Source: Laccaria trichodermophora (lineage: Eukaryota; Basidiomycota; Agaricomycetes; Agaricales; Hydnangiaceae). Taken from it: a stretch of 64,000 nt of DNA. The stretch is taken from NCBI GenBank assembly GCA_018417955.1, contig JACTVC010000003.1:930001-994000 (forward strand). The letters run 5' to 3'. The translations under genes and the position numbers were made by a program. Below the pieces are notes generated by a model that made no database searches, was not told the DNA's origin, and saw only the letters and a program-made list of their open reading frames with translations. This document shows, piece by piece, positions 53,139 to 63,246 of the stretch; the stretch's first letter is position 1; every line of letters starts with the position of its first letter.

Positions 53139-55142
53139 GGGCCTGTTCGGGTCCCCAGTCTTGTGTCGGCTTAGGCGTTGGCCTTGCAAATTGATAAGAC
53201 CGAAGCCGAGTTCCCACAGGCTTGACGCATTCATCACGACGGTGTCACAACAGGCATTCTTAGATAATACACCCTGGATAACCTCACATTAGTTCCTGTA
53301 ATGAATTCTAACCTGCACAAGTGGTCTAAAATTTCAGAAAAATTTACTCAAAATCAGGGAAAATGGTCTTGATTCTCTCAAAATAGGATTTACAAGGAAA
53401 GACATGGCATATCTCACAAAATATAATGCCTGTTCCTTCAAGGGGGCCCCAGGATTTCAGAAACAACATGGGGTAGATTTTTTTTTGTAAGCTGTCGGTG
53501 ATGTCCCCCCCCCATTGCTCCTTCTAAATAAGGTATGTTTTCATCCAAAAAGAGTATGTTTTTCTTTGAAGAAATTTTCGGCTGGCTGGCCGTGAACACG
53601 TGAACCTTGAAATGAATCACTGCTCCCTTTTTAGGTGTACAAATCCAGCTTTCTTATCACATTTACTTTTGCCATGCAAGTCCGAGCTGAGCAAGAAAAG
53701 TGGGAGGGACAACAGATTTTTCATTTCCCTTCCACACTGACTTCCATGGTAAGTTATCAACAGTTCAACTGCATTGGAGGTGCCGCTGATGCATCTAGCA
53801 TTGCTACTGTTGGAATAGTACAATCCGGCATTTGCCAGTACATTCTCGCACTTAATTAATTAGTAATATCAGACTATTAACTTAGTAATCCCGAGTATGT
53901 AGATAACACTAGAATATGGTAGATACATAGTAATTAGGTATATAAGGACTGTAGAAACTCGTACATAATATAGTTCATCCTCTATTTCCAACAGCTACAG
54001 GGCCCCAAATATAGATTTTCGAAGCTTATATACTAAATTTTTTTAAGGCCTGCTGGAGGTCCCCCCCCCACCTACAGTTGAGTGCAAAAAGAATGAAGGT
54101 TGGTTCATTTTTCTGGTTCTTTCTAAGAATCTATTGTACCTCAAATGTATTTGTGTATTCTTTTACATTATGTAGTTGTGTTACACTTCCCTTGGTATGA
54201 ACTAATTTCAGTGAAAGCTGGAGCCTTGAGAAGGTTTTTATTCTGGAGGCCATTTTTGGCATCTGAAAAAAAATATATGCACTAACTGGGGAGGTAGCCA
54301 GAACATACCTCTGGTCAACCTGAATGAGCCTATCAAAGAATCAGGCAAAAATACTAAGTGGTTATGTCTGTAGAGGCTTTGGAAAATGGCTTGTTTTGTC
54401 TAAAACAGGCCAAAAATGACCAAAATGGCACAAAATGACCACTTTCTGGAGGCTCTACAAGCATAACCACTCAGTATTTTTAACTAATTCTTTGATAGGC
54501 TTATTCATATTGACCAGAGATATGTTCTGGCTACCTCCCCAATTAGCACATATTTTTTTTTTCAGATGCCAAAAATGGCCTCCAGAATAAAAACCTTCTC
54601 AAGGCTCCAGCTTTCACTGAAATTAGTCCATACCAAGGGAAGTGTAACACAACTACATAATATAAAAGAATACACAAATACATTTGAGGTACAATAGATT
54701 CTTAGAAAGAACCAGAAAAATGAACCAACCTTCATTCTTTTTGCACTCAACTGTACCTCGGGTCACGGGTCGACATCCCAGGGCCCCCTTGTGTTCCTTA
54801 CCACTAATTAACACTCTCTATTCTTTTGACCAGGATGTTTTTAGCATGCTTATTGATCATAAATCTTTGTTACCCACAGGAGGTGGAAGGTTGTATTATT
54901 TATGGGAAAGCTCATGGAAGGAACAATGGAATAGAGAATATATATCAAGAGATAATGTTTTGTAAATATTGAAGGATACCAAGCTGTCACTTGCCATCAC
55001 GCAAGGCCAAAGCAGAGCAGAGTGCCACTGAACACAGCTTGGGCTCTGCTCTGATGACCAAGGCCATCAGCTTGGCTTCGGCTTCGAAATGGCATGATTT
55101 TGGCTGGAGGCCGACGAGAAGACTGGGGACCTGAACAGGCCC
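53139..55142. mobile_element. PIF/Harbinger-like non-autonomous DNA element, TTA target duplication
   Basis: The left terminus GGGCCTGTTCGGGTCCCCAG then TCTT (from 53139) and right terminus (reverse complement) GGGCCTGTTCAGGTCCCCAG then TCTT (to 55142) match at 23 of 24 positions and are flanked by TTA at 53136-53138 and 55143-55145. A 3-bp TTA duplication with GGGCCTGTT-type ends suits PIF/Harbinger. No transposase or Myb-like ORF is present in the 2004 bp, so it would need help in trans. A second element (54075-54753) is nested inside it. Confidence 0.75.
54075..54753. mobile_element. Foldback MITE with arms of about 320 bp, TA target duplication, nested
   Basis: The whole element is a near-perfect hairpin: the left arm from CAGTTGAGTGCAAAAAGAAT (54075) is the reverse complement of the right arm ending ATTCTTTTTGCACTCAACTG (54753), with high identity continuing inward to a centre near 54414. 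TA flanks both ends (54073-54074, 54754-54755). It has no coding capacity. It interrupts the TTA-flanked element, so it inserted later. Confidence 0.85.
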
Positions 55143-55429
55143 TTAGTAAGGGTTCTTAGTACATATACCCTTGGCTTCACCCAACGAAAAAACTTCCAAA
55201 TTGCACTAATTGAGCTTGTCCTCCCATTTTGGCTGTTCCCATCACCCACTGTTTATCTTAGCAGAATCTTATCCTTTGATTTTTTGTTTCTTCATGAGAA
55301 CTCCATTGGATTGAATAAATAGCTTGTTTAGAAGCTGCTGCTCATCACCCAGACTCCTCGTAGCAGTGAAGAGAGTGTTTGGGCCATGTTTGCAGAAGAG
55401 TGAGATGTTTGGTGCAACTAATTACATAC

Positions 55430-56790
55430 TCAATCTGAGGTGATGTCATCCCAGGCTGGAATACCCTCAACACTGACCTGTTCAAGGCTGCGTGTATTCG
55501 GTGGAGAGCAGGCAATGACTGTATGTCCTATGTCCATTCGATGCAGGGTCTGGCTACCCAAAAACAAAATACTGGTCATTCAACATTAGGACTCTAACTG
55601 TACACATGCACAAGTTCATCTGTGAGCATGAAGAAATTGTCCTTCTTGTGTACAGGTTCTATGGTAATGTCTCTGATTTTGCACTGTGTTGGTTTGTGTG
55701 ATATGACCCTGTAAACCTTCCCCATTAATTCTCCTCTCATCAGTGTTACCAAAAGACAATCCATATCAGGGTGCACTGGTACCAAATATTGCATTGGGAT
55801 GTTCTTGCTGTCACGATTGAATCTAACCACTGTGGTGTTACCTTCATGTCTCAAGAATTCAAGCGACCTGTCTTGATAAGCCATGTACTTGGATAGCACA
55901 GAGCTCCTTAGTTTGAGACAGATTCTTCTTGTTGCCAATCACTCATCCGCTAGCCAGTAACACGCTGCTCCTAAACTCTTCAATTACCTTTTTATGAAAG
56001 AAGTTCCGAAATGTACACATACCTTCATCATGTTCTGTAATTCCAATGCAGGATCCCATGCTGGGCTTGGGGGTATGCCTTGAATGGACAGCATAGGAGT
56101 TCCCGGCATAGAACTTTCTGAAGGAGCATGCCATGGGAAGATCTGTGACAGAGGTCTTCTTTTTTCATGTTGTATTGCCTTTATGGGTATTTCCTCATCA
56201 CTACATGTTTTGATTCAGTAGAAATCATGTGGTTGTTTAAGCCCTTATGAAATAGACAGTTCCGTCAATTTGAATTGCTTCTTTTGCAAGGTGGCATCAA
56301 GTTCCACCACCGCAGTATCATCAATGTGTGTGGATACGATCTGGCCAAGGTAACCCTTGAAATTGTTCCTCAGAACAATGATTTGCTTTCCTTTGTGATG
56401 CATGATTGGATTGTCCTTCAGATTGACAAACTCCCTTACTTGTTTGCGTACACCACTTTCAATCACCTCATACTCTTTCCACACCGTTTTTGGCACATGG
56501 GTACCACACAGGTCATAGGTGCATGGAAAAACTCAGCATTGGATATGGGAACTGTCATCTATAATTGCAGTTGAGTATTTCTTTTTTTTGGAAACCAATG
56601 AAATCTGTTACCTCCATTGAAATTTCTTGGTTGCAGAGGGTCAACACATCGTTCAGTGAATTGAGAATGAATCCCACTGTTCCAGCATGAGGCCTGAACA
56701 ACACCCTGGCATTGTCTCCAACTTGGAATTCTCGTTGAAGCTCTGTCTGTTACAGACTCTTTTTCTTTCATATAAACACGTGCAGACACT
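55430..56790 (-). pseudogene. Spt5-like KOW-repeat gene, 5' truncated
   Basis: Minus-strand exons carry three KOW-like units: FQVGDNARVLFRPHAGTVGF (about 56720-56660), KGKQIIVLRNNFKGYLGQIV (about 56400) and DCLLVTLMRGELMGKVYRVI (about 55750). Between the last two is a linker with SPAWDP (about 56060), the type of motif found in Spt5 C-terminal regions. An intron (GTACAG…GGGTAG, about 55560-55607) joins DELVHV to QTLHRMDIGHTVIAC, and the frame ends EGIPAWDDITSD and TGA (55430-55432). The NGN domain and upstream half are missing; the coding signal stops about 70 bp before the minisatellite. Frames around 56520 do not join cleanly. Spt5 KOW domains bind RNA polymerase II and RNA. It is probably a repeat-borne paralogue rather than the essential gene. 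Confidence 0.5.
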
Positions 56791-56861
56791 TACATATTCC
56801 TAAGACGTATCTAGACTATACTGGACAGTTCTAGAATACGCATTCCAGGCCTCATTTCTTT

Positions 56862-57060
56862 ATCATATGATTTCTTACATCATATGATTTCTTACATCAT
56901 ATGATTTCTTACATCATATGATTTCTTACATCATATGATTTCTTACATCATATGATTTCTTACATCATATGATTTCTTACATCATATGATTTCTTACATC
57001 ATATGATTTCTTACATCATATGATTTCTTACATCATATGATTTCTTACATCATATGATTT
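56862..57060 (+). repeat. 17-bp minisatellite, 11 full copies plus a partial
   Basis: The unit atcatatgatttcttac is repeated without a mismatch from 56862 to 57048 and a partial twelfth copy runs to 57060. Each unit contains the 10-bp palindrome ATCATATGAT. There are no spacers, so it is not a CRISPR array. It lies immediately upstream of the leader region of the Ty3 element, and could belong to its LTR. Confidence 0.95.
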
Positions 57061-57560
57061 TCTTTTCTTTTGTCGTACGACTTCATATCGTACTACTTTT
57101 ATATCGTACTATTTTTAGATATCGTACAATATTCTTTTTTTTGTTTAGTATGTAAGTAGCACCGTTTTTGTTTGTATTTGGTAGCTTGAACCTAGGCAAT
57201 CAAAGCTTAGTTCTTCTTCAGAAACCTCAGAATTAAGATCGCCCTCGAACTCTATAAGTCTTTCGACTCAGAGTCTCTTTGAAATCTCAAAGGAACTTAT
57301 AAGTCTTCAATGTCGAAGACTTATAAACTTAGGCCTAGTCAGCGTACGACTATAAACGATACCAAATCTCTATTAGAGCCAGTGTGCCATAGAGTATTGC
57401 AGAACCCTGTAGTGTCGTTATTAAGGGCATAATGAACTGACAGTAAAGACTATGTTGTCTCAGAAGGGAACGTAGTAAGACAAACAAACTCGGAGCTTAA
57501 TAACTGCCCATTACGATTAATAACTGTAACAAAAGGTTCAAGCTCATCCCAGAACAGAAG
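57061..57560 (+). other. Presumed LTR/leader of the Ty3 element
   Basis: Non-coding, T-rich at first (57061-57140), then with short internal repeats: aacttataagtcttc / gacttataaactta and ctctataagtctttcg. These TATAA-containing blocks could include the transcription start of the element. The sequence aaaggttcaagctcatccc (57531-57549) precedes gag. Confidence 0.35.
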
Positions 57561-57564
57561 GCAC

Positions 57565-59302
57565 ATCATCGCCCTCTACCCAAAACAGAAATTAGACAAA
57601 CTGGACAACATAACAAGAACTATACATCTTATCGAAGAGTATAACACCAGGATCGAAGATGTTATAAGCCTCATCAGAGAATATAACGAAAGAATCAAAG
57701 ACATCATCGAACTACTAAAAGGCGCACCAGAATCGCCTTCCACTTGAAGAAACCACAGCTACTCAAGGAGAATCAAGTCATTGGAGATTAAGAGCACCAG
57801 CAGAAAGCTCAGAATCAGAACCCAAACCAAGAACCTTCACATCCGGTGAAGAACAATATGAAGGCACAGACGAGGATAACAGTCCCCCTGCATCTCAGAC
57901 ACCAGTAACAGGAACAGTAACACCTGTATCGACCACAAGCAGATATACACGAATAACAGGTCCAGGACCATCGACGTCACCCTTTAGCAGACGAACCACA
58001 CCCAGAGGATCACCAGCAATCACCAGAACACCCAGTAGAAGTGTACAACCATTATTAGGACCAATCATCCCGACACCAGCATTCGCACCAATAGATTTAT
58101 CCAGTTTAGGTATTACACCTACTGATGAAAATAACCAGATAACCGAACAGTTTAACACATTCGCGTTAAACCCATATCCCGAGTCACCAGCAATACCTGA
58201 AACCCCTAGACAAAGTGACTCACCGATAGAACCAGAAATGCCGAACACACCACCAGCAGTTGTTAACCTGCTCCCACAAGAAACAACCAACCTGTACCCA
58301 GTACCCGCAAGTGGGAAAGGATCCGACAGATGCCGACCTCCTAAAGACTATAATGGAGATGAAGCAAAATATAAATTGTGGATCAGAATGGTCGAATCAT
58401 ACATGAGAGCAAATGAACAGCTCTTCCCGACACCTGAATTAGCAATTAATTTTGCACTCAGTTTTATGACAGAAGGAAAAGCCACAGAATGGGCTACTCA
58501 TTTTATCGACAAACATATGACAGTCGAAGGCCTACGACCAGGCCTAACGTGGGCTCAATTCAAGAAAGTATTAGAAGAAACATTCGATTCAAGAAGAACA
58601 GAAGATAGAGCAGTGGTCGACCTTTCAGTTCTCAAACATAAATGAGGAGAATTGGAAAAATATATCATCGACTTTGAATCGCTAGCAAGCAGGGCTGGAT
58701 ATGATCTAGAAGTAAAAATGCTCGCAATAGCATTCTTAAAAGGATTACACCCTTCCCTTAGAATCAAGATCACACAACAGAAAGATGCACCAAAGAAATA
58801 TGAAGACATAAAGAAAGACGCTAGAGTGTTTGAACAATCGTACTACCAGACACAGCTCTGGCAAGACAAAGTCATGACCTGGCAACCTAACTGCCCAGCT
58901 CAACGAACCACGTACACCCCAAAAGCTCAAGATCCAGATGCCATGGATATTGACAGATTAACCGTTGAAGAACGAAATGAATATATGCAGAAAGGAAAAT
59001 GTTTCCGATGTGGACAAACGGGACATATATCTCGCAACCACGCAACTAATCCTGCCCTTAACTCTGGAAAAGGAAATAGTTCCAATTTCAAGAAACCCAC
59101 GTCCACTCCATATAAAGCTATCATGCCGCCTCCAGCTAAAGGAAAAGATGCTGCATATAAGGTTTGCACCATCATGGCCGATCTAAAAGGCGAAGAATTA
59201 GAAAAAGCAAAGATTGCTTTCTTAGAATCCTTGGATAACAATCCAAACAAATCAACCGAAGAAGAATCAGATGATGATGATGAAAATAAGGATTTTCATT
59301 AA
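57565..59302 (+). pseudogene. Ty3 gag with zinc knuckle (one frameshift, one TGA)
   Basis: An N-terminal helical segment (LDKLDNITRTIHLIEEYNTR, RIKDIIELLKGAPESPS) is followed by a frame change near 57742 into a Pro/Thr/Ser-rich region and then the capsid-like domain (RPPKDYNGDEAKYKLWIRMV, LSFMTEGKATEWATHFID). A TGA interrupts at 58643-58645 (…LKHK-stop-GELEKY…). The domain continues (LHPSLRIKI) to the nucleocapsid knuckle CFRCGQTGHISRNH, where the last metal ligand is His rather than Cys. It ends at TAA 59300-59302; pol starts 15 bp downstream in another frame. Gag forms the virus-like particle. Confidence 0.8.
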
Positions 59303-59316
59303 GAAGGCTAGTAACG

Positions 59317-62300
59317 ATGTCTAGACCTTCTAAAGGACTCTCTATCAAAGCTCTTAAAGTTCGAAGTGTACCTAACGACGATTTGAAATCAATGCACATT
59401 GACACAAAGATCATTAATGGAGAAAAAACCGTCGAAACAAAAGTGCTTATTGACAGTGGCGCTCAAGGAATTTTTATGGATGAATGATTTGCGAAGAAAC
59501 ACCGACTCCTGCTCTTAAGATTAAATAAAGAAATCCAAGTCTCAAATGTAGACGAAAGCCCAAACAAGAATGGACCTATTAGGTTTCATACCCGACTCCC
59601 GACAAAAATCGATGGAAAAGTAAAATCCACCCGATTTTTAATTTCCAACTTAGGAAAAGAAGACATAATCCTCGGACTACCATGGTTAGACAAAATCAAT
59701 CCCATAGTAGACTGGACGAAGAAAACCATCAAAATCATCCCTGACAGGATAAAGAAACTGAGTATAAAACAAGCGATACTCAAAGAATTCCAAATCAGAG
59801 GAATAGAATTAGAACGCAAGAAGATGGCATCAAAAGAAGCCTTTGCAGATCAACTACGAAACATCCCCAACAGAAAGATCAAAAAGAAACGATCAACAAT
59901 CTCTATAGAAGAAATACCCAACGAAGATGCAACCCCAAAATTTGAAAGATTACCAGATAACGAAGAAGCCATTCTCATAGCTGTGAATGAACTTCCTGAT
60001 GAATACGAAGAAATGCCAGCCCTAGTACCTGACACAGAAGATGATGAAGAAGACGAATCAGAAGGAGATCTTATCACCGCATATCTCCAAGGAGAAACTA
60101 TAGAAACGACATCTGAACAAAAAGAACCCCTGAATCAACCTATTCAGATTGATTCAGACATAGCAATCAGAGCCAAGACTTCTATATCACAAAGCCTTGC
60201 ACACAAAGAAGAATTGAAAGAAGAGAAAACTTTCGAAGACCTAGTCCTGAAAGAATACCACTGATTCAGATCAGTATTCGAAAAGGAAGCATCAGAACGC
60301 TTTCCCAAATCAAGACCATGGGATCATAGGATAGATCTCAAACCAGACTTCATGCTGAAGAGATCGAAACTTTACCCATTAGGACAAAAGGAAGAAGAAG
60401 AAATGAACAAGTTCATCAATGATAACCTAAAGAAAGGATTCATCTGACAGTCAAATTCACCCCAGGCTTCACCTCAGTCAAATTCACCCCAGGCTTCACC
60501 TTTCTTCTTCGTATCCAAGAAAGATAGCAAAGCACTGAGACCCTGCCAAGATTATCGTTATCTAGATGATTACACAGTCAAGAACACATATCCCCTCCCA
60601 TCTATCAACGATCTCTTAAACAAACTTCAAGGAGCCACGATCTTTACGAAACTAGATATCCGATGGGGATATAACAATGTCCGAATTAAACAGGGTGATG
60701 AATGGAAAGGTGCCTTCATCACTAAAAGAGGATTATTCGAACCAACAGTAATGTTCTTTGGAATGACTAATTTACCCGCAACATTCCAAGCCATGATGAA
60801 TGACTATTTCGCTGATATGATCGCCCAAGGATGGGTTTTGATCTATCTCAATGACATTCTCATATTCTCCAAAGACCCCAAATACCAGAATGAATGAACT
60901 GAGAAAGTCCTAACAAGGTTAGAAGAAAAAGATTTGTTCCTTAAACCAGAAAAGTGTGTTTTCAATGCAAAGGAAGTCGAATACCTAGGTTTCATCATCA
61001 GGCCAAATGAAATCTCCATGGACCCAACAAAATTAGCTGGAATTCAAGACTGGATTCCACCAAAAAACGTAAAAGGTGTTAGATCATTTTTAGGATTTGG
61101 CAATTTCTACCGAAGATTCATTGGCAACTACGCAGAAACTGCCAAACCCCTAAACGAATTAACAAAGAAGACAAAAGTTTTCGAATGGTCACAAGGATGT
61201 CAAACAGCTTTTGATAACTTAAAAAAGAAGTTTTTAGAAGAACCTGTCCTAATCATCCCTGATCCAACAAAACCATTCTATGTTGAATCAGATGCATCTA
61301 AATGGGCTACAGGAGCCGTTCTCTGACAAAGAGATACGAACAGAGATTTGAAGCCATGTGGCTACATCTCCCACAGTTTCACCCCAACCGAAAGAAATTA
61401 TGACATATACGACAGAGAACTTCTAAGCATTATACGAGCCTTAGAAATGTGGAGACACTTTCTAGAAGAAAGCCCCCATCCTGTAACCATATTTTCAGAT
61501 CACAAGAATCTGACATACTTCCGAAAAACACAGAAACTGAACTGTCAACAAGCTAGATGGAGTTTATACCTTTCAAGGTTTAATCTTCAATTAATTCACG
61601 TTCCTGGATCCAGAATGATTCAATCCAACGCCCTATCCAGACGACCAGATCACATCCCAGATAATGACAATGACAATGAAAACCTCGTCTTACTTCCAGA
61701 TGAGATATTCATTAAACTCATAAATGTTGAACTTGCAAAGATGATTGAGTCATCAACAAAATCAGACAAATTAGTAAAGAACATATCAGATGTTCTTTCT
61801 ACAAAAGGAATCCCACCAATTAAATCAAGCCTTTCCGATTGGAAAATAAAAGATGGAAAACTTTTCTATCAAGACCGGTGCTATATTCCTGACAATAGCG
61901 AAATACGAAAACTTATTGTACAAGAATTTCATGATTCGCCAATGACTGGACACCCTGGAAGAGACACCACCCTGGAAATGGTGCAAAGACATTACTGGTG
62001 GCCAAGGCTACGCCACTTTGTATATGAATATGTTGCAGGATGCACTACCTGTCAACAAAATAAAGTGAATACACACCCAACACAACCACCGACCCAGCCG
62101 ATTAAATCCACAGCAATGCGACCCTTTCAAATGATATCCCAAGATTTCATATCAGGATTACCAAAGACAAAACGGGGCCATGACCGCATAATGGTCGTGG
62201 TAGACCATGGTCTTACGAAGGGGGTAATTTTCATACCAACTAGTAAAGAATTAACCACCCTAGAAGCTGCCAAACTTCATTTCAATCATACCTTCAAAAG

Positions 62301-63168
62301 GTTTGGAATACCAGACGACATCATATCTGACCAAGATCCCCTTTTTGTTTCAAAGACCTATCGGAGTCTAATGAAACTTTGTGGAATCAAACAATGAATC
62401 AGTACCACATACCATCCCGAAACAGATGGAGAAACAGAACGAGTCAATCGAGAACTCGAAACGTACCTCAGAATATTCTGCAAGAAAATTCCAGAAGAAT
62501 GGGATAGGAACCTCCCTATCACCGAATTCTCATACAATGGATGACCCCATTCTGTTATGAAACGAACCCCATTTTACCTTATGTTAGGATATGAACCCAC
62601 TGGAATCCTGATAGCATTCTCAAAGACAAATGTCCCTACAGTTGAAAGAAGACTATCAGAACTCTTAAAGATAAGAGACGACACTTGAGCCGCACATGAG
62701 CTGGCACGACAAACTCAAATTAAATGATCAAAGAAAAACTCTCCTCCATTTAGTAAAGGAGACTCAGTATGGTTAGATGGGCGACACCTCAACAAAGGCC
62801 ACAAGTTCCCAAAGATGGATTCGTTACACGAAGGACCCTTCAAAATTGAAGAAGTCATGGGGCCAGTAACGTACAAACTCAAACTTCCACCTCAATGGAA
62901 GATACACAATGTGTTTCATGGAAAACTTCTTACCCCATATCACAAAACTGACGTTCACAGAAAGAACTTCCCTGAACCCCCTCCTGACCTTATCGAAGGA
63001 GAAGAAGAATATGAAGTAGATTCAATCAGAGATCACAGGAAATGAGGCAAAAGATACCACTATCTAGTGAAGTGGAAAGGATACTCCAACGAAACATGGG
63101 AACCAGAAAGCAATTTGAAGAATGCTTCCAAGATTCTTCTTGAATATAAAAAGAGGAAGAGGTTGTAG
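59317..63168 (+). pseudogene. Ty3 pol polyprotein (protease, RT, RNase H, integrase, chromodomain) with ten in-frame TGAs
   Basis: One frame covers the whole region from ATG 59317 to TAG 63166-63168 without any frameshift. Protease: [42 protein letters not shown], and [10 protein letters not shown] in place of the catalytic YLDD. RNase [30 protein letters not shown] and IQSNALSRR (normally SDALSRR). Integrase: zinc HHCC (GHPGRDTT…CTTCQQNK), then DFISGLP, IISDQDPLF and ETDGETERVNRELE supplying D, D and E. Chromodomain: [17 protein letters not shown]. Internal stops, all TGA, start at 59485, 60262, 60445, 60895, 61324, 62395, 62542, 62686, 62725 and 63043. A 27-bp tandem duplication (60448-60474, 60475-60501) precedes the RT core. 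It is inactive as written. Confidence 0.9.
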
Positions 63169-63246
63169 TAAAGATTCTCAGACAATCGTCGAAAAACTTG
63201 CAATCAAGCCAACCAGCTTTCTTCGCAACCAACCTCCTCTCTCAAC

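Noticed and set aside
56862..57060. Regular short repeats as a possible CRISPR array
   Set aside because: The 17-bp units are directly adjacent with no spacers, and the genome is eukaryotic; it is a minisatellite.
57531..57549. aaaggttcaagctcatccc as a tRNA primer-binding site
   Set aside because: It resembles a T-arm but does not begin with TGG and no LTR end could be defined, so not annotated.
59317..63168. TGA recoded as an amino acid in this genome
   Set aside because: Host genes in the window (ALG5, RPC40, Rxt3-like, Ran-binding protein) terminate at TGA, and the element uses TGG for Trp and still has CGA codons, so mutation is the simpler reading.
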